A stretch of 51,133 nucleotides of DNA, taken from NCBI GenBank assembly GCA_030526405.1, contig JAUNCZ010000019.1, forward strand, positions 1 through 51,133, given 5' to 3'. Position numbers and translations under genes: made by a program. The stretch comes from Lachnospiraceae bacterium (GTDB taxonomy: Bacteria > Bacillota > Clostridia > Lachnospirales > Lachnospiraceae). Below, in pieces: positions 24,790 through 33,588 of this stretch. The notes beneath the pieces are model-generated. The model saw nothing but the letters and a program-made list of their open reading frames with translations, did no database searches and was not told the DNA's origin. Numbering within the stretch: position 1 is the stretch's first letter; every line of letters starts with the position of its first letter.

Positions 24790-24969
24790 GTGTCAAAAGC
24801 CCCCAAAAACAGATTACACGGATTGTTTCGTACTTCGTACTCCCACAATCCTCCCCAAGATTCGGATATCGTGGTGCTTGCGCCCCACTTACATCCTCAT
24901 CTTTGGGGCGTGTCACAAGGTCTAGCACCACCGTACGTGCAAGCACCGGTGGCTCTGACCCTTTGACAC
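24790..24969. mobile_element. Candidate 180-bp inverted-repeat-bounded element (MITE-like or structured RNA)
   Basis: GTGTCAAA at 24790-24797 and TTTGACAC at 24962-24969 are terminal inverted repeats. Inside are paired tracts such as GTGGTGCT with AGCACCAC and GCGCCCC with GGGGCG, and a tandem TCGTACT TCGTACT-like motif. The base composition is richer in GC than the flanks. It lies after the T-box terminator and before the trpD ribosome site, so every trp mRNA contains it. A minus-strand open frame covers it but has no ribosome site. No transposase is present. Confidence 0.5.
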
Positions 24970-25046
24970 TGTAATCTTTATAGGAAATTGTATCAATTTC
25001 CTGTGAAACAAAATACAGATTGATTCAGAAAAGGAGAGAGAAGACT

Positions 25047-26075
25047 ATGATCAAAGAGGCAATCGTTAAAATCGTGAACAAAGAAGATCTCACCTACAAT
25101 GAGGCTTATACAGTAATGAACGAGATTATGAGCGGAGAGACAACTCCTACTCAGAACGCAGCATTTCTGGCAGCTCTGTCAACCAAGAGTGCAAAGGCAG
25201 AGACAACAGATGAGATCGCCGGCTGTGCGGCAGCCATGAGAGCCCATGCCACAAAAGTGGAGACAGGCATGGATGTATTTGAAATCGTGGGAACCGGAGG
25301 AGACAATGCCCAGAGCTTCAATATCTCCACCACCTCAGCCCTGGTGGCAGCAGCCGGCGGCATGAAGGTGGCTAAGCACGGAAACAGAGCAGCCTCCTCC
25401 CTCTGCGGAACCGCAGATTGTCTGGAGGCTCTGGGAGTAAACATTCAGCAGGATCCGGAACTCTGCGTGAAGCTTCTTCAGGAGGTGGGCATGTGCTTCT
25501 TCTTTGCTCAGAAGTACCACAGCTCCATGAAATATGTGGGAGCCATCAGAAAAGAGCTGGGCTTCCGTACCGTATTCAATATCCTGGGACCTCTCACCAA
25601 CCCGGGAGCACCCACCATGCAGCTGCTGGGTGTGTACGACGAATACCTGGTGGAGCCACTGGCACAGGTTCTCATCAGCCTGGGCATCAAACGGGGAATG
25701 GTGGTCTACGGAACAGATAAACTGGATGAGATCTCCATGAGCGCACCTACAAAGGTCTGCGAGATCAAGGACGGATGGTTCAAATCCTACACCATTAAAC
25801 CGGAGGATTTCGGATTTGAGAGATGTACAAAGGAGGATCTGAAAGGCGGCACTCCAGAGGAGAATGCCCAGATCACCCGGGCCATCCTGAAGGGAGAGGA
25901 AAGAGGACATAAACGCTCAGCAGTTCTCATGAATGCAGGAGCATCCCTCTACATCGGTGGCAAGGCAGACAGCTTCCAGCAGGGTGTACAGCTGGCGGCA
26001 GAGCTCATCGACTCCGGAAAAGCCTATGAGACACTGGAGAAGATGATCCTTGTCAGCAATGGGAAAGAGCAGTAA
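25047..26075 (+). CDS. trpD: Anthranilate phosphoribosyltransferase
   Basis: The 342-residue enzyme joins anthranilate to PRPP, the second step of tryptophan synthesis. The PRPP/Mg site GTGGD is at 82-86, and KHGNRAASS at 110-118 is the conserved anthranilate/phosphate segment. Length is typical for a stand-alone TrpD, not fused to TrpG. I chose the ATG at 25047, with AAGGAGAG upstream; the upstream in-frame ATG at 25020 overlaps no ribosome site. It is the first gene of the operon, which is an unusual order because trpE is usually first. Expression is under the T-box at 24395-24773. Confidence 0.96.
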   Translation: MIKEAIVKIVNKEDLTYNEAYTVMNEIMSGETTPTQNAAFLAALSTKSAKAETTDEIAGCAAAMRAHATKVETGMDVFEIVGTGGDNAQSFNISTTSALVAAAGGMKVAKHGNRAASSLCGTADCLEALGVNIQQDPELCVKLLQEVGMCFFFAQKYHSSMKYVGAIRKELGFRTVFNILGPLTNPGAPTMQLLGVYDEYLVEPLAQVLISLGIKRGMVVYGTDKLDEISMSAPTKVCEIKDGWFKSYTIKPEDFGFERCTKEDLKGGTPEENAQITRAILKGEERGHKRSAVLMNAGASLYIGGKADSFQQGVQLAAELIDSGKAYETLEKMILVSNGKEQ

Positions 26076-26102
26076 GAATCAGAAAGCAGAAGAGGGAGCG
26101 TC

Positions 26103-26903
26103 ATGAATATTCTGGATGAATTAGCAGCCTACGCAAAGCAGCGAGTGGAGCAGGCGAAGGAACAGATCTCATTCAAGGAGATGAAGGAAAGGGCAGAAAT
26201 GCTGCCAAAGGGCACCTTCGAATTTGAAAAAGCATTGAAAAAAGAAGGAATCTCTTTCATCTGTGAGTGCAAAAAAGCATCCCCCTCAAAAGGGGTGATC
26301 GCAGAGGAGTTTCCCTACCTGGAGATTGCCAGAGAGTATGAGAAAGCCGGTGCAGACTGTATCTCCGTTCTCACAGAGCCAAAATGGTTTCTGGGCTCCG
26401 ATGAGTACCTGAGGGAAATTGCAGAGGCAGTGAAGATTCCCTGCATCAGAAAGGATTTTACCGTGGATCCCTACATGATCTATGAGGCAAAGGTGCTGGG
26501 AGCCTCCGCTGTGCTGCTGATTTGCTCTATCCTTACAGAGCAGCAGCTGGTGGAATATATGAAAATCTGTGATGAGCTGGGCTTAAGCGCCCTGGTGGAG
26601 ACCCACGATGAGGCAGAGGTGGATATGGCCCTCAGGGCCGGTGCAAGACTCATCGGTGTCAACAACAGAAATCTGAAGGATTTTACCGTGGATACAGGAA
26701 ACAGCAGAAAGCTGCGCCAGATGGTGCCGGACCATGTGATTTTTGTATCAGAGAGCGGTGTGAAGACACCGGAGGATGTGGCAGCCATCCGGGCTTCCGG
26801 AGCAGATGCAGTGCTCATCGGTGAGACACTGATGAGAGCGGAGGATAAAAAAACAAAGCTGGCAGAGCTGCGCTCAGCAGGAGAAGCTCCAGAGGAGCAG
26901 TGA
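26103..26903 (+). CDS. trpC: Indole-3-glycerol-phosphate synthase
   Basis: The 266-residue TIM-barrel enzyme closes the indole ring from CdRP. The catalytic stretch FICECKKASPSKG (E55, K57) and CIRKDF are present, and the phosphate loop SESGVKTPEDV lies near the C-terminus. The last residues SAGEAPEEQ form a low-complexity tail absent from most homologues. After the TGA at 26901 the same frame stays open for 40 further codons with similar LAAGE repeats. It closes at a TGA (27024) overlapping the trpF start. A once-longer tail cut by a stop codon is one reading; see findings. AGAGGGAGCG precedes the ATG. Confidence 0.95.
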   Translation: MNILDELAAYAKQRVEQAKEQISFKEMKERAEMLPKGTFEFEKALKKEGISFICECKKASPSKGVIAEEFPYLEIAREYEKAGADCISVLTEPKWFLGSDEYLREIAEAVKIPCIRKDFTVDPYMIYEAKVLGASAVLLICSILTEQQLVEYMKICDELGLSALVETHDEAEVDMALRAGARLIGVNNRNLKDFTVDTGNSRKLRQMVPDHVIFVSESGVKTPEDVAAIRASGADAVLIGETLMRAEDKKTKLAELRSAGEAPEEQ

Positions 26904-27022
26904 CTGGCAGCAGGTGAAACTGCAGCCCGGAATGGACTGGCAGCAGGAGAAGATCCAGCCTCACCGGCAGATGGTAAAACAGCAGTCCTGCCGGCACAGG
27001 CAGCAGAAAAGGAGAGAGAGCA

Positions 27023-27631
27023 TTGACGAAGATCAAGCTTTGCGGCCTCACAAGGGCCTGTGATATAGAAGTGGCCAATACTCTGAAGCCGGAGTACATC
27101 GGCTTTGTATTCTGGGAAAAAAGCAAACGAAATATCAGTGCTGCGGAGGCGCAGAAGCTGCGGCAGCAGCTGGTCCCTGAGATCCAGGCGGTGGGAGTCT
27201 TCGTGGATCCTGAACTACGGATGGTGGCAGAGCTTCTGAATCAGGGAGTGATCCAGATCGCCCAGCTCCATGGCAGGGAGGATGAGGACTATATCAGAGC
27301 ATTGCGGCAGATGGCTCCCGGAAAACCCATCATCAAGGCCTATAAGGTGCGGACACCGGAGGATGTGAAGGCGGCCAATGAAAGCACCGCCGATGGGGTG
27401 TTGCTGGATTCCGGCACAGGCAGCGGCCAGGTTTTTGACTGGCAGCTTTTAAAAGATATAAACAGACCCTATTTCCTGGCGGGGGGACTTACCACAGACA
27501 CCGTCCATCAGGCAGTGCAGCAGCTGAAACCCTACGCAGTGGATGTCAGCTCTGGCATAGAGACAGAGGGACTGAAGGATCCGGATAAGATGAAACGCTT
27601 TGTGGAAGCGGTTCGGTCAGTCCGGGAATAG
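27023..27631 (+). CDS. trpF: Phosphoribosylanthranilate isomerase
   Basis: The 202-residue TIM-barrel enzyme isomerises phosphoribosylanthranilate to CdRP. The N-terminal KLCGLTR motif holds the catalytic cysteine (C7), and VDVSSGIE near the C-terminus is the phosphate-binding end. The start is TTG at 27023, with AAGGAGAGAG just upstream. The upstream in-frame stretch after trpC ends at a TGA overlapping this TTG, which looks like a former coupled start. TrpF stands alone rather than fused to TrpC, as is common in Firmicutes. It has more scattered codon use (CGG, GGG) than the flanking genes, but nothing indicates recent transfer. Confidence 0.95.
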   Translation: MTKIKLCGLTRACDIEVANTLKPEYIGFVFWEKSKRNISAAEAQKLRQQLVPEIQAVGVFVDPELRMVAELLNQGVIQIAQLHGREDEDYIRALRQMAPGKPIIKAYKVRTPEDVKAANESTADGVLLDSGTGSGQVFDWQLLKDINRPYFLAGGLTTDTVHQAVQQLKPYAVDVSSGIETEGLKDPDKMKRFVEAVRSVRE

Positions 27632-27657
27632 AAAATCATGAAAAGAGGGAGAGTAAG

Positions 27658-28848
27658 ATGACAAATCAGAATGGAAGATTTGGTATTCACGGTGGTCAGT
27701 ATATTCCTGAGACCCTGATGAATGCAGTAATAGAGCTGGAAGAGGCATATGAGCATTATAAAAATGATCCTGAATTCAACAGAGAGCTGACAGAGCTGTT
27801 CAATGAATACGCAGGAAGACCATCCAGACTGTACTACGCAGAGAAGATGACAAAGGATCTGGGAGGTGCCAAGATCTATCTGAAACGAGAGGATCTGAAC
27901 CATACAGGTGCCCACAAGATCAACAATGTGCTGGGTCAGGCCCTTCTGGCAAAGAAAATGGGCAAAACAAGACTGATTGCAGAGACGGGAGCAGGACAGC
28001 ACGGTGTTGCCACTGCCACAGCAGCAGCTCTCATGGGCATGGAGTGCGTGGTATTCATGGGTGAGGAGGACACAAAGCGCCAGGCTCTGAACGTATATCG
28101 CATGCGCCTGTTAGGAGCGGAGGTAATCCCTGTTACAACAGGAACTGCCACCCTGAAGGATGCGGTCTCCGAGGCCATGAGAGAGTGGACCTCCAGAATC
28201 GATGATACCCATTACTGCCTTGGCTCTGTTATGGGTCCTCATCCGTTCCCCACCATTGTACGTGATTTCCAGGCAGTGATCTCAAAAGAGATCAAGGAGC
28301 AGATGCTGGAGAAGGAGGGAAGACTTCTGGATGCAGTGATCGCCTGTGTAGGCGGCGGTTCCAATGCCATCGGAACCTTCTACAACTTCATTGAGGATAA
28401 AGAGGTACAGCTTATCGGCTGTGAGGCTGCAGGAAGAGGAATCGACACCTTCGAGACAGCAGCCACCGTAAATACAGGAAGAGTGGGAATCTTCCACGGA
28501 ATGAAATCCTACTTCTGTCAGGATGAATACGGACAGATCGCACCGGTATATTCTATCTCAGCGGGACTGGACTACCCGGGCATCGGACCGGAGCATGCCC
28601 ATCTCCATGATATGGGCCGGGCCAGCTATGTGCCGGTAACAGATGATGAGGCTGTGGAGGCCTTTGAGTACCTGGCAAAAACAGAGGGAATCATCCCGGC
28701 CATCGAATCAGCCCATGCAGTGGCCTATGCAAAGAAGCTGGCTCCAACCATGGACAAGGACAAGATCATTGTTATTACCATCTCAGGAAGAGGAGATAAG
28801 GACTGTGCAGCCATTGCACGCTACAGAGGGGAGGATATTCATGAGTAA
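27658..28848 (+). CDS. trpB: Tryptophan synthase beta chain
   Basis: The 396-residue PLP enzyme joins indole and serine to make tryptophan. The cofactor lysine is K87 in HTGAHKINN, and [10 protein letters not shown] binds the PLP phosphate. The length and the [10 protein letters not shown] opening mark it as the classic TrpB1 that works with TrpA. A GAGGGAG site precedes the ATG at 27658. It overlaps trpA by 8 nt, matching the 1:1 complex they form. Confidence 0.97.
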   Translation: MTNQNGRFGIHGGQYIPETLMNAVIELEEAYEHYKNDPEFNRELTELFNEYAGRPSRLYYAEKMTKDLGGAKIYLKREDLNHTGAHKINNVLGQALLAKKMGKTRLIAETGAGQHGVATATAAALMGMECVVFMGEEDTKRQALNVYRMRLLGAEVIPVTTGTATLKDAVSEAMREWTSRIDDTHYCLGSVMGPHPFPTIVRDFQAVISKEIKEQMLEKEGRLLDAVIACVGGGSNAIGTFYNFIEDKEVQLIGCEAAGRGIDTFETAATVNTGRVGIFHGMKSYFCQDEYGQIAPVYSISAGLDYPGIGPEHAHLHDMGRASYVPVTDDEAVEAFEYLAKTEGIIPAIESAHAVAYAKKLAPTMDKDKIIVITISGRGDKDCAAIARYRGEDIHE

Positions 28849-29611
28849 GATCAGAGAAGCATTTCAGAAAGGGAAAGCATTTATCCCGTTTATTACCTGT
28901 GGAGATCCGGATCTTGACACCACAAAGGAGGCTGTAAAGGCCATGGTGGCCAACGGAGCCGATCTGGTGGAGCTGGGCATTCCTTTTTCAGACCCCACAG
29001 CAGAGGGGCCTGTGATCCAGGGAGCGAACCTGAGAGCCCTGCAGGGAGGCGTTACCACCGACAAGGTCTTTGATATGGTGAGAGACCTTCGCAAAGAGGT
29101 AACCGTTCCCATGGTGTTCATGACCTATGCCAACGTGGTATTCTCCTACGGGGCAGAGCGTTTTATCTCCACCTGTCAGGAAATCGGCATTGACGGACTG
29201 ATCCTGCCGGATCTTCCTTTCGAGGAGAAGGAGGAGTTTCAGCCCCTTTGCACCAGATATGGAGTGGATCTGATTTCCCTGATCGCTCCTACTTCAGAAA
29301 ACCGTATTGCCATGATCGCCAAAGAAGCAGAGGGCTTTATCTACCTGGTTTCCAGCCTTGGCGTAACAGGTACAAGAAGTGAGATCAAGACAGATCTGGC
29401 CTCCATTGTGGAGGTGATCCGTGAGAACACAGATGTGCCCTGTGCCATCGGATTCGGCATCTCCAATCCGGAGCAGGCAGGAAAGATGGCAGCCATCTCA
29501 GATGGAGCCATCGTGGGCTCAGCCATCATCAAGCTTCTGGCAAAACACGGAAAAGAGGCACCGCAGTATATCGGAGAATTTGTAAAAGCCATGAAGGCTG
29601 CCATGGAGTAA
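28841..29611 (+). CDS. trpA: Tryptophan synthase alpha chain
   Basis: The 256-residue TIM barrel releases indole from indole-3-glycerol phosphate and channels it to TrpB. The catalytic Glu is E44 in [10 protein letters not shown]. The second acid, Asp60 in Salmonella TrpA (ADGP), aligns with E55 in TAEGP. Such a Glu is seen in other Firmicutes, but it is a change at a catalytic position. I chose ATG 28841, after GGGGAGG and overlapping the trpB stop by 8 nt. An upstream in-frame extension inside trpB is not supported. The next gene, trpE, follows 4 nt after the stop. Confidence 0.95.
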   Translation: MSKIREAFQKGKAFIPFITCGDPDLDTTKEAVKAMVANGADLVELGIPFSDPTAEGPVIQGANLRALQGGVTTDKVFDMVRDLRKEVTVPMVFMTYANVVFSYGAERFISTCQEIGIDGLILPDLPFEEKEEFQPLCTRYGVDLISLIAPTSENRIAMIAKEAEGFIYLVSSLGVTGTRSEIKTDLASIVEVIRENTDVPCAIGFGISNPEQAGKMAAISDGAIVGSAIIKLLAKHGKEAPQYIGEFVKAMKAAME

Positions 29612-29615
29612 CGCT

Positions 29616-31094
29616 ATGAGATTATACCCGGATTTAGATACCATCAACAAACTGGACAGAGAACAGTATTCCATTGCTCCTGTGAGCTGTGAACTGCTGT
29701 CAGATTTTACAACACCCATCGAGGTGATGCGCATTCTGAAAAGTGTGTCCACCCACTGCTACCTGCTGGAGTCTGCAGCAGCCAATGAAAAATGGGGCCG
29801 TTACACCTTTCTGGGATACGATCCCAAGATGGAGATCACCTGCAGTGACGGAAAGATGCAGATCGGGGATATCACCATTCCGGTGAACAACCCCTCAGAG
29901 TATCTCCGTCAGATCCTGTCAGGCTACAGAAGCCCGAAAATCCAGGGACTGCCCTCCTTTACCGGCGGTCTGGTGGGCTATTTTTCCTACGATTACCTGT
30001 TCTACAGCGAACCCACCGCAAAACGATGCACAGAGGACACCGACTGCTTCAAAGATCTGGACCTGATGCTCTTTGACAAGGTCATCTGTTTTGACCATGT
30101 AAAACAGAAGATCATCCTGATGGTGAACATTTCCCTGGAAAATGCCGCCGTGGAGTACAACAGAGCAGAGCTGGAGCTGAAGCAGATGCGCTCTCTTCTT
30201 CTGAAAGGGAAAAAGAAGGAGGAGAAAAAGGGCCGTCTCCTTGGCCCTGTGAAGCCGCTGTTTGACCATGACGCCTACTGCGGCATGGTGGAGAAGGCTA
30301 AAAAGCACATCAAAGAGGGAGATATCTTCCAGATCGTGCTGTCCAACCGCCTCAGTGCCCCCTTTGAGGGTACCCTCCTTGATACCTACCGTGTACTGAG
30401 AACCATCAATCCTTCTCCGTATATGTTCTATTTCTCCGGCACCGATGTGGAGGTGGCCGGCGCGTCCCCTGAAACCCTGGTGAAGCTGGAGGATGGAGTG
30501 CTCCATACCTTCCCGCTGGCAGGAACAAGACCAAGGGGAAAGAATGAGGCAGAGGACAGACAGCTGGAGGCAGAGCTGCTGGCGGATAAAAAAGAGCTGG
30601 CAGAGCACAACATGCTGGTGGATCTGGGAAGAAATGATCTTGGAAAGATCAGCTGTTTCGGCACCGTGGAGGTGGAAAAACTCCACTCCATCGAGAGATA
30701 TTCCCACGTAATGCACATCGGTTCCACGGTGAGAGGACAGATCCGGGAGGATAAGGATGCCCTGGATGCCATCGAGGCAGTTCTTCCGGCAGGTACCCTG
30801 TCCGGTGCGCCCAAGATCCGGGCCTGCCAGCTCATTGGAGAGCTGGAGAATAACAAGAGGGGCATCTATGGAGGAGCCATCGGCTACATTGACTTCACCG
30901 GAAATATGGACACCTGCATCGCCATCCGCATTGCCTACAAAAAGAACGACACCGTATTTGTGCGAAGCGGAGCGGGAATCGTGGCAGATTCCGATCCGGA
31001 CAAGGAGTACAACGAGTGTATCAATAAGGCCAGGGCCGTGATCCGTGCCCTGGAGACTGCAATGGAGGAAATGAACGATGATTCTCTTGATTGA
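29616..31094 (+). CDS. trpE: Anthranilate synthase component I
   Basis: The 492-residue enzyme makes anthranilate from chorismate with ammonia supplied by TrpG. The LLES motif at 50-53 is the known tryptophan feedback site, so allosteric inhibition is expected. The chorismate-binding domain shows IFQIVLSNR, PLAGTRPRG, DLGRNDLGK and the GAPKIRA segment. It is the full-length TrpE type, not PabB. It lies near the operon end with trpG, unlike the usual trpE-first order. The start ATG at 29616 is only 4 nt after trpA, and the 3' end overlaps trpG by 17 nt. Confidence 0.96.
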   Translation: MRLYPDLDTINKLDREQYSIAPVSCELLSDFTTPIEVMRILKSVSTHCYLLESAAANEKWGRYTFLGYDPKMEITCSDGKMQIGDITIPVNNPSEYLRQILSGYRSPKIQGLPSFTGGLVGYFSYDYLFYSEPTAKRCTEDTDCFKDLDLMLFDKVICFDHVKQKIILMVNISLENAAVEYNRAELELKQMRSLLLKGKKKEEKKGRLLGPVKPLFDHDAYCGMVEKAKKHIKEGDIFQIVLSNRLSAPFEGTLLDTYRVLRTINPSPYMFYFSGTDVEVAGASPETLVKLEDGVLHTFPLAGTRPRGKNEAEDRQLEAELLADKKELAEHNMLVDLGRNDLGKISCFGTVEVEKLHSIERYSHVMHIGSTVRGQIREDKDALDAIEAVLPAGTLSGAPKIRACQLIGELENNKRGIYGGAIGYIDFTGNMDTCIAIRIAYKKNDTVFVRSGAGIVADSDPDKEYNECINKARAVIRALETAMEEMNDDSLD

Positions 31095-31644
31095 TAATTA
31101 TGACAGCTTTTCCTACAACCTGTACCAGTTTGTGGGTGAGGTGAACCAGGATCTGAAGGTTATCAGAAACGATGAGCTTACAGTGGAGGGGATCAGGGAG
31201 CTGAAGCCGGAGAAGATCATCATCTCCCCGGGCCCTGGAAGACCGGAGGATGCAGGAGTGATCGTGGAGGTGGCCAGGACCCTGGGAAAAGAGATTCCTG
31301 TCTTTGGCGTCTGTCTGGGACACCAGGCCATCTGTCAGGCCTTTGGTGCTGTGATCACCTATGCAAAGGAGCTGATGCATGGAAAACAGTCTGAAACAGA
31401 GTTTGACGAGAACTGTCCTCTGTTCCGGAACTGTGGAAAAACAGGGCTGGTGGCAAGATACCACTCCCTGGCTGCAGATGAGACCACCATGCCGGAGTGC
31501 CTGCAGGTTACCGCAAAAACAGCAGATGGTGAGATCATGGCAGTACAGCACAGAGAGTACCCCATTTACGGGGTGCAGTTCCATCCGGAATCCATCATGA
31601 CCCCGGAGGGAAAGCAGATGATCCGGAACTTCCTGGAACTGTGA
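31078..31644 (+). CDS. trpG: Anthranilate synthase glutamine amidotransferase component
   Basis: The 188-residue class I amidotransferase supplies ammonia to TrpE. The triad is C79 in FGVCLGHQ, H169 and E171 in QFHPES. The oxyanion segment SPGPGRPEDAG is present. It overlaps trpE by 17 nt, which favours equal synthesis. Many clostridial TrpG proteins also serve PabB (folate synthesis); no pabB is in view, so a shared role cannot be excluded. It ends the trp operon. Confidence 0.95.
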   Translation: MILLIDNYDSFSYNLYQFVGEVNQDLKVIRNDELTVEGIRELKPEKIIISPGPGRPEDAGVIVEVARTLGKEIPVFGVCLGHQAICQAFGAVITYAKELMHGKQSETEFDENCPLFRNCGKTGLVARYHSLAADETTMPECLQVTAKTADGEIMAVQHREYPIYGVQFHPESIMTPEGKQMIRNFLEL

Positions 31645-31658
31645 TATGAAAAAATGGG

Positions 31659-31687
31659 TTGAGAAATGCCAGTTCTTACTTTATAAT
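31659..31687 (+). promoter_or_regulatory. Promoter for gltX
   Basis: TTGAGA at 31659-31664 and TATAAT at 31682-31687 are 17 bp apart, just after the trpG stop. It would give gltX its own transcript with a leader of about 85 nt. Confidence 0.65.
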
Positions 31688-31779
31688 GGATTCGTTAAAT
31701 CAGAATCCTGAGAGAAACAAAAGGCAGCCCTTTCCAGATTGGAAGGCGGCAGCACATTATTATATTTATGAGGTGAATT

Positions 31780-33231
31780 ATGGCAAAAGTAAGAACAAGA
31801 TTTGCACCAAGCCCAACAGGAAGAATGCACGTTGGAAACCTTCGTACCGCTCTGTACACCTATCTCATTGCAAAGCATGAGGGTGGTGATTTTATCCTTC
31901 GTATCGAGGATACAGACCAGGAGCGTCTGCTGGAGGGTGCAGTAGATATCATTTACCGTACACTGGATAAGACTGGTCTCCATCACGATGAGGGTCCGGA
32001 TAAGGACGGCGGCGTAGGCCCTTACGTTCAGTCTGAGCGTGTGGCTTCCGGTATGTATATGGAGTACGCAAAAAAACTCATCGAGAAAGGCGAGGCATAC
32101 TACTGCTTCTGTGACAAAGAGCGTCTGGAGTCCCTGTCCACAGAGGTGGCCGGAAAAGCCATCACCGTATATGACAAACATTGTCTCCATCTGTCCAAAG
32201 AGGAAATTGAGGCAAATCTGGCAGCAGGAAAGCCATTCGTAATCCGTGCAAATGTTCCAAATGAGGGTGAGACCACCTTCCACGATGAGCTGTACGGAGA
32301 TATCACCCAGCCAAATGCTGAGCTGGATGACATGATTCTGATCAAATCCGACGGATACCCAACCTACAATTTCGCCAACGTAATCGATGATCATCTGATG
32401 AACATCACCCACGTGGTTCGCGGTAACGAGTATCTGTCCTCAGCACCAAAATATACACGTCTGTACAAAGCCTTCGGATGGGAGGAGCCAAAATATATCC
32501 ACTGTCCGCTGATCACCAACGAGGAGCATCAGAAGCTGTCCAAACGTTCCGGACATTCTTCTTACGAGGATCTCATCGAGCAGGGATTTGTGAATGAGGC
32601 AGTTGTAAACTTCGTAACACTCCTTGGCTGGAGCCCTGCTGACAACCAGGAGATCATGAGCCTTCAGGAGCTGATCGAGAAATTTGATTACAGGAAGATC
32701 AGCAAATCACCGGCTGTATTCGATATGACAAAGCTCAGATGGATGAACGGTGAGTATCTGAAAGCTATGGATGAGGAGGATTTCTACCAGAGAGCTCTTC
32801 CATACATCAAAGAGGTAGTGACAAGAGACGTTGACTACAAGAAGATCGCTGCAATGGTGAAAACAAGAATCGAGGTGTTCACTGATATCAAGGATCACAT
32901 CGATTTCTTCCAGGAGGTTCCTGAGTACGACATTGCAATGTATACTCACAAGAAGATGAAAACAAATGCAGAGTCCTCACTGGCACTGCTGCAGGAGGTT
33001 CTTCCACTTCTCGCTGAGCAGGAGGACTTCACCAACGACGCTCTGTTCCAGCTGCTTTCCGGCTTCGGAAAAGAGAAGGGCTACAAAACAGGCTTCGTAA
33101 TGTGGCCGATCCGTACCGCTCTTTCCGGAAAACAGATGACACCGGGCGGAGCCACAGAGCTGATGGAGGTTCTTGGAAAAGAGGAGTCTCTGAAACGTAT
33201 TCAGGCTGCAATCGCAAAGCTGAGTGCATAA
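31780..33231 (+). CDS. gltX: Glutamyl-tRNA synthetase
   Basis: The 483-residue class I synthetase charges tRNA-Glu. The HIGH motif appears as HVGN in [13 protein letters not shown], and the KMSKS motif as KLSKRSG. The C-terminal anticodon-binding helical domain is complete. Most Firmicutes use a non-discriminating GluRS that also charges tRNA-Gln for GatCAB; sequence alone does not settle that here. A GAGGTG ribosome site precedes ATG 31780. It follows the trp operon but has its own promoter. A two-hairpin terminator follows. Confidence 0.95.
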   Translation: MAKVRTRFAPSPTGRMHVGNLRTALYTYLIAKHEGGDFILRIEDTDQERLLEGAVDIIYRTLDKTGLHHDEGPDKDGGVGPYVQSERVASGMYMEYAKKLIEKGEAYYCFCDKERLESLSTEVAGKAITVYDKHCLHLSKEEIEANLAAGKPFVIRANVPNEGETTFHDELYGDITQPNAELDDMILIKSDGYPTYNFANVIDDHLMNITHVVRGNEYLSSAPKYTRLYKAFGWEEPKYIHCPLITNEEHQKLSKRSGHSSYEDLIEQGFVNEAVVNFVTLLGWSPADNQEIMSLQELIEKFDYRKISKSPAVFDMTKLRWMNGEYLKAMDEEDFYQRALPYIKEVVTRDVDYKKIAAMVKTRIEVFTDIKDHIDFFQEVPEYDIAMYTHKKMKTNAESSLALLQEVLPLLAEQEDFTNDALFQLLSGFGKEKGYKTGFVMWPIRTALSGKQMTPGGATELMEVLGKEESLKRIQAAIAKLSA

Positions 33232-33261
33232 GAAACAAAAATTAAGCATGATATAAGAGTA

Positions 33262-33333
33262 GGGGCTGGCGAGCCAGGCCCCTTCCCAAATCGAGAGGTG
33301 TCTGTTGTATTTACAATGGATGCCTCTCTTTTT
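33262..33333 (+). terminator. Duplicated two-hairpin terminator element, copy 2
   Basis: It has the same layout as 11638-11707. First comes a GGGGC...GCCCC hairpin whose inner pairs differ, then the shared CCCCTTCCCAAAT linker. The AGAGGTGTC/GATGCCTCT hairpin and five T residues end it. It ends the gltX transcript. The first stem keeps pairing with changed bases, suggesting that RNA structure is selected. Confidence 0.8.
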
Positions 33334-33430
33334 CCACTCCAGGGTGTTTTCCTGTGAAGTCACAATTAATTTTGTGAAAATAATACAATTTATCGCATGA
33401 TAATTATACAATTAATTCCATTATACTGTA

Positions 33431-33459
33431 TTGTAAAAATATTAGTAAAGACTTATAAT
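33431..33459 (+). promoter_or_regulatory. Promoter for the iron alcohol dehydrogenase gene
   Basis: TTGTAA at 33431-33436 and TATAAT at 33454-33459 are 17 bp apart. The AT-rich region 33340-33430 upstream holds no gene; the leader to 33589 is about 120 nt. Confidence 0.7.
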
Positions 33460-33588
33460 AAGAACATAGATGTAACTGTGGTGTAACGGTAATACTCTAT
33501 TTTCCCGGTCAGTTAATAGATGAAGATTCTCTGGTGCATTCTCAGATTCATGAAAGATTTATTTCAGCGGATATCAGGGAGGTATACT

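Noticed and set aside
24707..24946. 79-codon minus-strand frame across the element before trpD
   Set aside because: No ribosome site, and it crosses the T-box terminator and the inverted-repeat element; better explained as non-coding repeat DNA.
33371..33388. Rex-like palindrome (TTGT...ACAA) upstream of the alcohol dehydrogenase gene
   Set aside because: The arms are 9 nt apart instead of 10 and the inner positions do not match the clostridial Rex consensus; too weak in an AT-rich stretch.
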